From contig JBJHBJ010000019.1 in NCBI GenBank assembly GCA_050485425.1, positions 7,103-71,102 of the forward strand: 64,000 nt of DNA, written 5' to 3'. Below are positions 33,554-42,140 of the stretch, one piece after another. This stretch comes from LSCE01 sp050485425. GTDB taxonomy: Bacteria > Pseudomonadota > Gammaproteobacteria > Nitrococcales > Aquisalimonadaceae. The notes below the pieces were generated by a model. It made no database searches. It saw nothing but the letters and a program-made list of their open reading frames with translations, and was not told the DNA's origin. The translations under genes were made by a program, and so were the position numbers. How positions within the stretch are numbered: position 1 is the first letter of the stretch; the number at the start of each line of letters is the position of its first letter.

Positions 33554-36500
33554 TAGCACCCTGTTTTCGACGGTCCTGATTGCCAACCGCGGCGAGATTG
33601 CGGTGCGGATCATCCGCACCCTAAAGCGGCTGGGTATCCGCAGCGTCGCTGTTTACGCCCATGCCGACCGTCACAGCAAGCACGTGGAACTGGCGGACGA
33701 AGCAGTCGCCCTGAACGGCGAGAACGCCAGCGAAACCTATCTGGACAGCGCCCAGGTCCTGGCCGCGGCCAAGGCCACCGGTGCCGAGGCCATCATCCCC
33801 GGTTACGGCTTCCTCTCGGAAAACGCCGATTTTGCCGACGCTTGCGCCGCTGCCGGTATCATCTTCGTCGGCCCCACCCCCGAGCAGATGCGCCAGTTCG
33901 GCCTCAAGCATCGGGCGCGGGAGATCGCCGAGCAGGCAGGCGTGCCGCTGGCGCCGGGATCCGGGCTGCTGGCGGATGTGGACGAAGCCCTGGCCACCGC
34001 CGATCGCCTGGGCTACCCGGTGATGCTGAAAAGCACCGCCGGCGGCGGCGGTATCGGCCTGACCCGCTGTAACGATGCTGATGCGCTGCGGGAAGCGTTC
34101 GAAACCGTGCAGCGCATGGGCAAGAGCTTCTTCAATGACAGCGGTGTGTTCCTGGAGCGCTATATCGCCCAGGCACGCCACGTGGAAGTGCAGATATTCG
34201 GCGACGGCCACGGTCAGGTGGCCGCCCTCGGAGAGCGGGACTGCTCCCTGCAGCGACGCAACCAGAAGGTGGTGGAGGAGACCCCGGCTCCCAACCTGCC
34301 CGCTGATACCCGCCAGCAGATGCTGGACGCCGCCGTGGCCCTTGGGCGTGAGGTCAATTACCAGTCGGCCGGTACGGTGGAATACATCTACGACGCCGAC
34401 CGGGACGCGTTCTACTTCCTGGAGGTGAACACCCGCCTGCAGGTGGAGCACCCGGTGACGGAATGCGTGACCGGCCTCGATCTGGTGGAATGGATGCTGC
34501 AGATCGCTGCCGGGGAGAGCCCGGATCTGGGCAGCTTCCTGCCCACGCTGAACGGTGCCTCCATGGAGGTGCGCATCTACGCCGAGGACCCGGTGAAGGA
34601 CTTCCAGCCCTCGCCCGGCGAACTCACGGCAGTGGTCTGGCCCGAGGGGGACGTCCGGGTGGATACCTGGGTGGAAAACGGGACCCAGGTATCCGCCCTG
34701 TTCGACCCGATGATTGCCAAGCTGATCGTGCACGGCACGGACCGCGCCGACGCTCTGGCCAAACTGCGGGATGCCCTGGCAAACACCCGCCTGCTGGGTA
34801 TCGCCACCAACCTGGACTACCTGCGCCAGGTGGTGGCGCAGGAGGACTTCGCCAACGGCGTCGTCTCCACCCGCGCGCTGGAGAGCTTTGAATACCGCCC
34901 GGCGGCGGCGGAGGTGGTCAAACCCGGTACCTACACCACGGTGCAGGACTTCCCAGGCCGTGTGGGCTACTGGAACATCGGCGTGCCGCCCTCCGGCCCT
35001 ATGGACGATTTCGCTTTCCGCATCGCCAACCGCATTGTCGGCAACCACAGCGATGCCGCCGGCCTGGAGTGCACCCTGATCGGTCCCAGCCTGCGCTTCC
35101 ATCAGGACACGGTGGTGGCCCTCACGGGTGCCCCCACCGAAGCCACCCTGGACGGCGAGCCGGTGCCCTTCTGGGAACCGATCATGGTGAAAGCCGGCCA
35201 GGTGCTGGCGATAGACAAGGCAGTGAAGGGCTGTCGTACCTACCTGGCGGTGCGCGGCGGCTTCGATGTGCCGGTGTACATGGGCAGCCGGGCTACCTTC
35301 GCTCTGGGGCAGTTCGGCGGCCACGGCGGCCGGCCCCTGCGTCCCGGGGACATGCTGGGTATCAGTCAGCCGGACCTGCCTGCCTGCACCACGCCGGCAC
35401 CGGTTTCCGATCCCGCCGCCGCCGATCCGGCACTGATCCCGGAATATCCGGATCACTGGGAGATCGGTGTGCTCTACGGCCCCCACGGGGCGCCGGATTT
35501 CTTCACCGAAAAATCCATCGAGGGCTTCTTCGCCCAGGATTGGGAGGTGCACTACAACTCCAACCGCCTGGGTATCCGTCTGAACGGTCCCAAGCCGGAA
35601 TTTACCCGCACCGATGGCGGTGAGGCCGGCCTGCATCCGTCCAACATCCACGATACCGAATACGCCATCGGTAGCATCAATTTCACCGGAGACATGCCGG
35701 TGATCCTCACCCGCGACGGTCCCAGCCTGGGTGGGTTCGTCTGCCTGGTGACCATTTCACAAGCGGAGTTGTGGAAGGTGGGGCAGGTCAAGCCTGGCGA
35801 CACCATTCGCTTCGTGCCCATGGACAACGGCACGGCGGTGCGCTTGCACCAGCGCCAGGAAGCCACCATCAAGACCCTGGTCGCCCAGCCCAGCGCGCCC
35901 TGGATCACGCCGGACCTGAAACCTTACAACGACCTCTCCGCAACCATTCTGGCCTGGCTGCCTGAAAAGCCCGGCCGCCCGGCGGTGGCCTACCGGCAGG
36001 CGGGGGACCAGTACATCCTGATGGAATACGGCCCCAACGTGCTGGACCTGGCCGTGCGGTTGCGGGTGCATGCCCTGATGGAGCGCATCGCCGCCATCCA
36101 GCCGGCCGGCCTGCTGGAACTCTCGCCCGGTGTGCGCTCGCTGCAGCTCCGCTATGACAACACGGTGCTGAGCCAGGAAGCCCTGATGCACTACCTGCTG
36201 GAACTGGAGGACGCGTTGCCGGCCACCGATGAACTGAAGGTGCGCAGCCGGGTGATCCACCTGCCCATGGCCTTCGAGGACAGCGCCACACTGGATGCGG
36301 TGAGCCGCTACCGCCAGTCGGTGCGGGACACAGCCCCCTGGTTGCCCAACAACGTCGATTTCATCCAGCGCATCAACGGCCTGGACAGCCGCGAGGACGT
36401 CAAGGACGTGGTATTCAACGCGCGCTACCTGGTGCTGGGGCTGGGGGACGTGTACCTGGGCGCGCCCTGCGCCGTGCCGCTGGATCCGCGCCACCGGCTG

Positions 36501-37193
36501 CTCACCTCCAAGTACAATCCGGCGCGCACCTACACGGCCGAGGGCACCGTGGGTATCGGCGGGGTGTACATGTGCATCTACGGCATGGATTCCCCCGGCG
36601 GCTATCAGCTCGTGGGCCGCACCCTGCCGATCTGGAACAAGTACCTGAAGAACAGGCAGTTCGCCGAAGGCGCCCCGTGGCTGCTGCGGTTCTTCGACCA
36701 GGTGTGCTACTACCCTGTGTCCGAGGACGAACTGGACGTGATGCGCGACCGGTTCCGTGCCGGCCAACTGGAAATCCGCATCGAGGAGGAAACCTTCGAT
36801 CTGAGGAGCCATCTGGCTTTCCTGGAGGCCAATGCCGACGACATTGCCCGGTTCAGGGAGCGCCAGCAGGCCGCCTACCTGAAGGAAGTCGCCTTGTGGA
36901 AGGAAAGCGAGGCCGAAGCCCAGGAACAACTGGCCAAGGCACCGCCCCCGATGGACGCCGCGGATCTTTCCGGCCTGGGCGAACTGATCAGCGCCGAGAT
37001 TGCCGGGAGCATCTGGAAATGCCTGGTGAAGCCCGGTGACATGGTGGCCGAAGGCGATGCCCTGGTGATCGTGGAAGCCATGAAAATGGAGTTCGAGGTG
37101 AATGCCAGCGTGGCCGGCAGAATCAGCGCCGTACACTGTGCCCCCGGCAAGCCGGTATCCCCCGGCGAGCCGCTGGTGAGCATCGAAGTCTGA
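33546..37193 (+). CDS. uca: Urea carboxylase
   Basis: 1,215 residues from ATG 33546 (AAGGAGGGGCGACAAG upstream); a longer frame starts inside the hydrolase gene. Biotin carboxylase domain at about 8-455 (TVLIANRGEIAVRIIRTLKRLG; KSTAGGGGIGLTRC; EVNTRLQVEHPVTE), then AHS2/KipA-like (about 460-780; GTYTTVQDFPGRVGYWNIGVPPSGPMD), AHS1/KipI-like (about 850-1060), and biotinyl domain with EAMKME (Lys about 1180). It carboxylates urea to allophanate with ATP and bicarbonate. The homologous guanidine carboxylase is the alternative, but no guanidine riboswitch or carboxyguanidine deiminase genes are here, so urea is favoured. Confidence 0.9.
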   Translation: MTDSTLFSTVLIANRGEIAVRIIRTLKRLGIRSVAVYAHADRHSKHVELADEAVALNGENASETYLDSAQVLAAAKATGAEAIIPGYGFLSENADFADACAAAGIIFVGPTPEQMRQFGLKHRAREIAEQAGVPLAPGSGLLADVDEALATADRLGYPVMLKSTAGGGGIGLTRCNDADALREAFETVQRMGKSFFNDSGVFLERYIAQARHVEVQIFGDGHGQVAALGERDCSLQRRNQKVVEETPAPNLPADTRQQMLDAAVALGREVNYQSAGTVEYIYDADRDAFYFLEVNTRLQVEHPVTECVTGLDLVEWMLQIAAGESPDLGSFLPTLNGASMEVRIYAEDPVKDFQPSPGELTAVVWPEGDVRVDTWVENGTQVSALFDPMIAKLIVHGTDRADALAKLRDALANTRLLGIATNLDYLRQVVAQEDFANGVVSTRALESFEYRPAAAEVVKPGTYTTVQDFPGRVGYWNIGVPPSGPMDDFAFRIANRIVGNHSDAAGLECTLIGPSLRFHQDTVVALTGAPTEATLDGEPVPFWEPIMVKAGQVLAIDKAVKGCRTYLAVRGGFDVPVYMGSRATFALGQFGGHGGRPLRPGDMLGISQPDLPACTTPAPVSDPAAADPALIPEYPDHWEIGVLYGPHGAPDFFTEKSIEGFFAQDWEVHYNSNRLGIRLNGPKPEFTRTDGGEAGLHPSNIHDTEYAIGSINFTGDMPVILTRDGPSLGGFVCLVTISQAELWKVGQVKPGDTIRFVPMDNGTAVRLHQRQEATIKTLVAQPSAPWITPDLKPYNDLSATILAWLPEKPGRPAVAYRQAGDQYILMEYGPNVLDLAVRLRVHALMERIAAIQPAGLLELSPGVRSLQLRYDNTVLSQEALMHYLLELEDALPATDELKVRSRVIHLPMAFEDSATLDAVSRYRQSVRDTAPWLPNNVDFIQRINGLDSREDVKDVVFNARYLVLGLGDVYLGAPCAVPLDPRHRLLTSKYNPARTYTAEGTVGIGGVYMCIYGMDSPGGYQLVGRTLPIWNKYLKNRQFAEGAPWLLRFFDQVCYYPVSEDELDVMRDRFRAGQLEIRIEEETFDLRSHLAFLEANADDIARFRERQQAAYLKEVALWKESEAEAQEQLAKAPPPMDAADLSGLGELISAEIAGSIWKCLVKPGDMVAEGDALVIVEAMKMEFEVNASVAGRISAVHCAPGKPVSPGEPLVSIEV

Positions 37194-37351
37194 AGGAGCC
37201 CCACGGGAATAGACCAGAGGTTCCTGAAGCTTGCACGCGAGCGACTGCTTCCATCCGTCACCGGCACTGCGCTGTCGGCCGCATTTGCGTAAGCTATGGC
37301 GCAGTCCGGGCGCGGTGGCGTCCGCGGGTCATGAAAGGCGGAGCGGAAGGC

Positions 37352-37720
37352 ATGAGCAAGAGAGTGCAAAGGCTGCTGGAGGACATCCACGTTCAGAGGG
37401 AAGACCTCTACGCGCTCGTCTCCACATTGCGTGCACTGATCACTTCGGTGGCACCCGAGGCCGTCGAAGGCGTGAAGTACGGAGGCCTGCTGTTTTCGAC
37501 CCAGCGGCCCGTGTGCGGGGTGTTCGCCTACAAACGCCATGTTTCCCTGGAATTCTCACATGGCGCCGAACTGGCCGACCCCCTCCACGTGCTGGAAGGG
37601 GAAGGCAAATACCGCCGGCACATCAAGCTGAAGAACGAGCGTGACATCGAGAACAAGCGCGTCGAGGATTACCTGCGGCGCGCTTTCGGCCAGAGTGCGG
37701 CGGGCCAGAGCGGAAGTTGA
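37352..37720 (+). CDS. DUF1801-type protein
   Basis: 122 residues from ATG 37352 (GGAAGGC upstream). The core EAVEGVKYGGLLFSTQRPVCGVFAYKRHVSLEFSHGAEL followed by YRRHIKLKN is the DUF1801/YdhG-like pattern. Function unknown. Convergent with the YciI-like gene; the 158-bp gap after urea carboxylase holds nothing I recognise. Confidence 0.7.
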   Translation: MSKRVQRLLEDIHVQREDLYALVSTLRALITSVAPEAVEGVKYGGLLFSTQRPVCGVFAYKRHVSLEFSHGAELADPLHVLEGEGKYRRHIKLKNERDIENKRVEDYLRRAFGQSAAGQSGS

Positions 37721-37731
37721 TCCGCGCGTCC

Positions 37732-38145
37732 TTATGCGCCGCCCACGCCCAGTTTGCGGAAGCGCTCGACGCCTTCGCCGGGTTCGAAGTCGTCCAGCTC
37801 GAACATTTGCCGGACCTCGATTTCGCACTCCTGGCCCTGGCCTCGGGGATTGGGAAACTTCAACGCCCATTCTACCGCTTCCTCACGCGAGTTCGTGCGG
37901 ATAATGGTGTAACCGCCGATCAGTTCCTTCGTCTCCGCGAACGGTCCATCCACCACAGTCTTGCCGGTGCTGGAATAACGGACGCGAAATCCCTTTGCGG
38001 TCGGTTGCAGGCCGGAGGCGTCCACGAGGATCCCCGCTTTCGCCAGTTCTTCATGGTAGTCCGCCATGTCATTGATCGCGTCGGGCTCCGGCATCTCGCC
38101 ACCCTCAACCTTGTCGTCTCCTTTGACGATGATCATGAATCGCAT
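37732..38145 (-). CDS. YciI-like (DGPF-domain) protein
   Basis: 137 residues. N-terminus RFMIIVKGDD, then the signature VVDGPFAETKELIGGYTIIRTNSREEAVEWALKFP. YciI-like ferredoxin-fold proteins with the DGPF motif are frequent partners of ECF sigma factors, but none is adjacent here (the ECF41 gene is 32 kb away). Function unknown. Confidence 0.8.
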   Translation of the reverse strand: MRFMIIVKGDDKVEGGEMPEPDAINDMADYHEELAKAGILVDASGLQPTAKGFRVRYSSTGKTVVDGPFAETKELIGGYTIIRTNSREEAVEWALKFPNPRGQGQECEIEVRQMFELDDFEPGEGVERFRKLGVGGA

Positions 38146-38391
38146 CTTCTGCCTCCTGCTCCTGTTCGCCTTGTCGGGTCGTCATGCGCCCGGGAATGCC
38201 TTTGTGGTCAGGTATTCCGGTGCTTTCACGGTCTGGTCGATTGAGACCCGGGGTTTTCGACAGGCACGGTGGTGCTTTGTCGGCTTGCAAGGGGATGTGC
38301 CGCGTGGGCACCATGGGCAGCATACGTGGATGTGCTTCGCCATGGTCGGCGAAACCCCCGGTAGCAGCGGCGGGAGGCCGATCTCCGAACC

Positions 38392-39153
38392 GTGAAAGAG
38401 AACAGAGAGACCCATCAGCCAGCCGTTTCGCCGATGGATGCGGCTCCTGTCGCGACGGTGGCCCGGTTATGGCGCTATCCGGTGAAATCCATGCTGGGGG
38501 AACAGTGCGGCGTTCTGCGCCTCACTCCCGGCGGGGTGGACGGGGACCGGCGGTACGCCGTGCGGGATGCGGAAGGCAAACTGGGCAGTGGCAAGAACAC
38601 GCGACGGTTCAGCAGGATCGACGGCCTGTTCGGTTTCAACGCCCGCCATGGCGATGCCGGGCCGGAGATCCGTTTTCCCGATGGCAGCGTCCGTCGATAT
38701 GGCGATCCCGGGCTGGACCGGGCGCTGTCCGATGCGCTTTCCCAGCCGGTGACGTTGACCGAGCAGGCGGATGTCTCCCATCTGGATGCCGGCCCGGTAC
38801 ATCTGCTGACCACGGCATCGCTGCGCTGGCTGCGGCAGTCTCTGCCGGATACGCAGGTGGACGAGCAGCGGTTTCGGCCCAACATCGTGCTGGATGTGCC
38901 GGGGCAGGGCCTCCCCGAGCAGGCCTGGATCGGCCGGCGCCTGCGCATCGGCCCGGTGGAACTGGAGATCGTGGAACCCACCGAACGCTGCGCCATGGTG
39001 ACCTTCGCCCAACAGGGGCTTTCCCGGGACGTGCGCGTGCTGCGCCACATTGCGCAGCATGCCGACAACTGCTTCGGCGTCTACGCCGAGGTGCTCACGT
39101 CGGGATCGGTCTCCACTGGTGACCGGGCATGGTTCCGCGCCGCCGGTCGATGA
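38392..39153 (+). CDS. MOSC-domain protein
   Basis: 253 residues from GTG 38392; ATG 38434 is an alternative start. The MOSC N-terminal beta-barrel (VARLWRYPVKSMLGEQCGVLRLTPGGVDGDRRYAV) is followed by the MOSC core with RFRPNIVLDVPG, VEPTERCAMVTF (the conserved Cys) and NCFGVYAEVLTSG. Relatives bind molybdenum cofactor or sulfur (YcbX/mARC-like). No ferredoxin domain is fused. Confidence 0.8.
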   Translation: MKENRETHQPAVSPMDAAPVATVARLWRYPVKSMLGEQCGVLRLTPGGVDGDRRYAVRDAEGKLGSGKNTRRFSRIDGLFGFNARHGDAGPEIRFPDGSVRRYGDPGLDRALSDALSQPVTLTEQADVSHLDAGPVHLLTTASLRWLRQSLPDTQVDEQRFRPNIVLDVPGQGLPEQAWIGRRLRIGPVELEIVEPTERCAMVTFAQQGLSRDVRVLRHIAQHADNCFGVYAEVLTSGSVSTGDRAWFRAAGR

Positions 39154-39209
39154 AACAGCCGGCATTGGATTATTGCCTGCCATGATCCAGACTTTCCGTA
39201 GGTTTCCTA

Positions 39210-39277
39210 CCAACCTTTTCGAAGGCCTTGCCATGCCTCGGTGGCTGATGGCGTTGCTGTGGCAAGGCGCGAGGAAG
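39210..39277 (+). repeat. Diverged partial copy of the 21.4-kb repeat element
   Basis: CCAACCTTTTCGAAGGCCTTGCCATG..., then GGCAAGGCGCGAGGA, aligns with the left end of the element at 21438 (AACCTTTTCG, CTTGCCATG, GCAAGGCGCGAGGA shared in order). No matching right arm is seen downstream. It ends just before the ribosome binding site of the metallothionein gene. Confidence 0.6.
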
Positions 39278-39290
39278 ACAGGAGGCGGAA

Positions 39291-39458
39291 ATGGCGGATA
39301 CAGGCAAGGTCCAGTGCGCCTGCCCGGACTGCACCTGCAAGGTGGAACCGGAGAAGGCGGTAAAGCGCGCCGGCAAGCCCTATTGCGGCGAATCCTGCGC
39401 AAACGGGCATCGCGGCGGCAGCGGTTGCGGCCATGCGGGGTGCAACTGCCACGGCTGA
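39291..39458 (+). CDS. Bacterial metallothionein
   Basis: A 55-residue gene too short for routine ORF calling. AGGAGGCGGAA precedes the ATG. The protein has nine cysteines (C9, C11, C14, C16, C32, C36, C46, C51, C53) and His at 40, 48 and 54; it starts MADTGKVQCACPDCTCKV and ends CGHAGCNCHG. This is the SmtA/BmtA-type prokaryotic metallothionein pattern, which holds Zn or Cd in a cytoplasmic cluster. No ArsR-type regulator is adjacent. A degraded repeat lies directly upstream and may contribute the leader. Confidence 0.9.
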   Translation: MADTGKVQCACPDCTCKVEPEKAVKRAGKPYCGESCANGHRGGSGCGHAGCNCHG

Positions 39459-39549
39459 CGTCTGCGGGCGGCGACGTTTCAGGTGATTCCTGCTCCGCTG
39501 GCTTGTAGAATCGAGCAGGACCGAGCCTGCAAGCCAGCAAGGGATCGCC

Positions 39550-40278
39550 GTGTCAGCATCACCGGATTCTCGCCCGCACTTCACCGAACCCACCACCGAT
39601 TACTGGCAGACTGTCATCGGGCCGGAGGCCATCAGCGGAGAGCAACTGGTGCCACCGTGGCGATACGGCTACCCGGCCAGCCTGCCCGGCGGGCGGTTCC
39701 TGATGCTGCCCATCCGTCAGCTCGCCGGTGATCCGTCGCGGGCGGTGGCCTCGCTGATCTGCAACCAGGCGTCGTTCCCGGTGGTGGAACACCTCGGCTC
39801 GCTGCTTGCCGCCGAACTCGAACTCCTCGAGCCCGAGGTGGTGGTCGGCCTGCCCACGCTGGGGTTGACGCTTGCCGCCGTCACGGCTCGCCGTCTGGGC
39901 CATAGGCGGTATGTTCCCATGGGGTATTCCCGCAAGTTCTGGTATGACGAGAACCTGTCCGCCGCCGTCCACTCCATCACCACGCCCCAGCCGGGCAAGC
40001 GTGTGTATATCGATCCGAACCAGTTGCCGTTGCTGAAGGACCGCCGCGTCGCGCTGGTGGATGACGCCGTCAGCAGCGGCCACACCCTGGCCGCCTGCTG
40101 GGATCTGCTGGATTCGCTGGGAGCCAGCGTCGTCGCCTGCGGGGTTGCCATGCGTCAGGGGGACCGGTGGCGTGACGTGCTGGGCGGGGAACGGGCCGAC
40201 AAGCTGGTGGGGGTGTTCGACAGCCCGCTGCTGCGCGCCGTCCCCGAAGGCTGGGAACCGGACGATCCCCCGCGTTGA
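39550..40278 (+). CDS. Phosphoribosyltransferase-domain protein
   Basis: 242 residues from GTG 39550. The PRPP-binding loop is clear: RRVALVDDAVSSGHTLAACWDLL (about 173-195), with hydrophobic strand and two acidic residues. The N-terminal part FPVVEHLGSLLAAELELLEPEVVVGLPTLGLTLA is the type I PRTase hood and first PRPP contact. The acceptor base is unknown; the spread sequence is unlike apt, hpt or pyrE. Convergent with the AraC gene. Confidence 0.8.
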   Translation: MSASPDSRPHFTEPTTDYWQTVIGPEAISGEQLVPPWRYGYPASLPGGRFLMLPIRQLAGDPSRAVASLICNQASFPVVEHLGSLLAAELELLEPEVVVGLPTLGLTLAAVTARRLGHRRYVPMGYSRKFWYDENLSAAVHSITTPQPGKRVYIDPNQLPLLKDRRVALVDDAVSSGHTLAACWDLLDSLGASVVACGVAMRQGDRWRDVLGGERADKLVGVFDSPLLRAVPEGWEPDDPPR

Positions 40279-40324
40279 TTCCGCGCGCCGCCCCCGTTCA
40301 GCGACCCTGTCCCGCCGTCGGCTT

Positions 40325-41380
40325 TCAGTGCCCGGCGCGGAAAGCGCGAGGGGAACAGCCGTTCCAGCGCCTGAACGCGCGGTGGAACGCACTGGCCTCG
40401 GAGTAACCAAGCAGGAAGGCGATTTCCGCGACGGTCAGGCGTCGTTCACCCAGGTAACGCTCCGCCAGCTCGCGGCGCACAGCCGTTACCACCTCGCGAA
40501 AGCTGGTCCCTTCCTCCTCCAGTCGGCGGTGCAAGGTGCGCGACGTGACGTGCAGGCAGCCGGCCACGTGGTCCAGTGTGGGTTCCCCGTCGCAAAGTTC
40601 CTCGGCAAGCACCCGCCGCACCCGGTCCACGGTGGCGCCGGCGGCGGGCAGCCGTTCCAGCACGGTGTTCAACTGCAGTTCCACGATACTGTGCAGCGCC
40701 GGGTCCGCTTCCGGCAGCGGGCAGCCAAGCAGTTCCGCCGGGAACAGCAGTTCGCTGCGCTGATGCCCGAACCGCAGCGGTGCCCGGAACACCCGGTGGT
40801 GCTCGCTCAGGTCCGCCGGTTGCGCATGGGTGAAGCGGACCTCGATGGGTCGCACCTCGCGGCCGGTGAGGCGGCGCAATGTCTGCAGCCATCCGGTGAC
40901 GACGAACTCCGAGACCGCTCGCGGCGCACCCCCGGGCAATGGCAGGCGGTGGCTCAGGCAGGCCCTGGTGCCGCTGACCTCAAGCCGCACTTCCGCGGCG
41001 TCATGCAGCGCGCGGTGATAGCGCACCAGCCGCCCCAGCCCCGCGCCCAGGTCCGGGCTGGTACGGACGGCATACTCCAGCGCCCCGAAAGCACCGGGCC
41101 GAATCGCCTCCGCCACATGGATACCCAGGTCCGGATCGGCCGTGACGGTCCGGGCGGCCTCCCAGAGCGCGATGGCCTGGGTGTGGGGAACACGCGCCTC
41201 CGGGTCCTGCGCGATTGCCTGCACGGCAGCGGCGGCAGGAATCCGACCCAGGGAATGCCCGAGGGAGGACAGGTAGTTCAGCAGGGGAGCCAAGGAACGA
41301 ACCGACAGCGAAATGCGCCTCCGGCTGCCGGGCCGTCGGTGTTGGCGAGAACTGTCACTGCTTTTGTCTGAACCGGTCAT
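40325..41380 (-). CDS. AraC-family regulator (OruR/ArgR-like, N-terminal arabinose-binding-type domain)
   Basis: 351 residues. The N-terminal half (about 30-215) is the domain of OruR/VirS-type AraC members (LGSLGRIP..., LLNYLSSLGHSLGRIP; FGALEYAVRTSPDLGAGLGRLVRYHRALHDAAEV). The C-terminal AraC HTH pair is at about 255-345 (DHVAGCLHVTSRTLHRRLEEEGTSFREV; TVAEIAFLLGYSEASAFHRAFRRWNGCSPRAFR). The target is unclear; the SRPBCC gene is divergent at 133 bp. Confidence 0.85.
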   Translation of the reverse strand: MTGSDKSSDSSRQHRRPGSRRRISLSVRSLAPLLNYLSSLGHSLGRIPAAAAVQAIAQDPEARVPHTQAIALWEAARTVTADPDLGIHVAEAIRPGAFGALEYAVRTSPDLGAGLGRLVRYHRALHDAAEVRLEVSGTRACLSHRLPLPGGAPRAVSEFVVTGWLQTLRRLTGREVRPIEVRFTHAQPADLSEHHRVFRAPLRFGHQRSELLFPAELLGCPLPEADPALHSIVELQLNTVLERLPAAGATVDRVRRVLAEELCDGEPTLDHVAGCLHVTSRTLHRRLEEEGTSFREVVTAVRRELAERYLGERRLTVAEIAFLLGYSEASAFHRAFRRWNGCSPRAFRAGH

Positions 41381-41513
41381 CTGGCCGACCGCCTGGTTCT
41401 TTTATGCTGACTGTCGTGGCGAAAGTGGTCCGCGGAACGATACTAACCTTACTTTCGAGGAGGTTGGTAACTCCATTGCGGGGTAGAGGCTTGTGCCGGG
41501 AGCGAACAGCATC

Positions 41514-41963
41514 ATGAAGCAATTGGACAGCGAAATCACGATTGCGGGAACGGCCGAAGCGGTCTGGACGGTGCTGACCGATTTCCAGCATTATCCCGCA
41601 TGGAATCCGTTCATCCAGAAGGCAACCGGGGAGTTGCGGGAAGGCGCACGCCTGAATGTACGCATCAAGCCGCCCGGCTCAGGCGCAATGACGTTTCGCC
41701 CCACCGTGCAGACCTTGATCCCCGGGACGCGGCTGTCCTGGTTGGGGCATCTGCTTTATCCGGGGCTGTTCGATGGCGAGCACGTCTTCGAGATCGTGGA
41801 GGAAGCGGCGGGGCGTGTGCGTTTCCGCCAGAGCGAGGGGTTCAAAGGCCTTCTGGTTCCGGTTTTGCCGTCCAGTCTGTACGAGAAGACACAGCAGGGC
41901 TTCGCGTTGATGAACCTGGCGCTGAAACAGCGGGTGGAAAACGATCTGCGTGCGGTGGCCTGA
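41514..41963 (+). CDS. SRPBCC (START-like) domain protein
   Basis: 149 residues from ATG 41514; GTG 41493 would add seven. Fold markers are EITIAGTAEAVWTVLTDFQHYPAWNPFI at the N-terminus and TRLSWLGHLLYPGLFDGEHVFEIVEE in the middle. Ligand unknown. Divergent from the AraC-type regulator, so possibly controlled by it; the gap also holds a weak AACCT/AGGTT dyad. Confidence 0.75.
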   Translation: MKQLDSEITIAGTAEAVWTVLTDFQHYPAWNPFIQKATGELREGARLNVRIKPPGSGAMTFRPTVQTLIPGTRLSWLGHLLYPGLFDGEHVFEIVEEAAGRVRFRQSEGFKGLLVPVLPSSLYEKTQQGFALMNLALKQRVENDLRAVA

Positions 41964-42026
41964 AAATTCGCTGGCGATTTCCACGAAATCCGCGCATCAT
42001 GAGCCATCCGGATCTCGCTTTTCCTG

Positions 42027-42040
42027 TAAGGCATTCCCTA
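42027..42040. promoter_or_regulatory. Imperfect TAGGGAATTCCCTA-like site before the che operon
   Basis: TAAGGCATTCCCTA matches 12 of 14 bases of the perfect palindrome at 53393-53406. It lies about 100 bp before the first che-operon gene. Confidence 0.35.
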
Positions 42041-42140
42041 CCTCTGCTAGGTCTTTCCTGACCCGCATTTCAGCGTCGCCCGATTGTGCGGATACGCTCT
42101 CCGAATCAATCATTTCCCTGTTTCAGCAGGGGTGATTTCG

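Noticed and set aside
33621..35651. 676-codon minus-strand open frame
   Set aside because: Antisense shadow of the urea carboxylase gene.
41449..41475. CTAACCTT...AGGTTGGT before the SRPBCC gene as another copy of the cloverleaf repeat
   Set aside because: Only the first seven bases match; the rest of the arm is unrelated.
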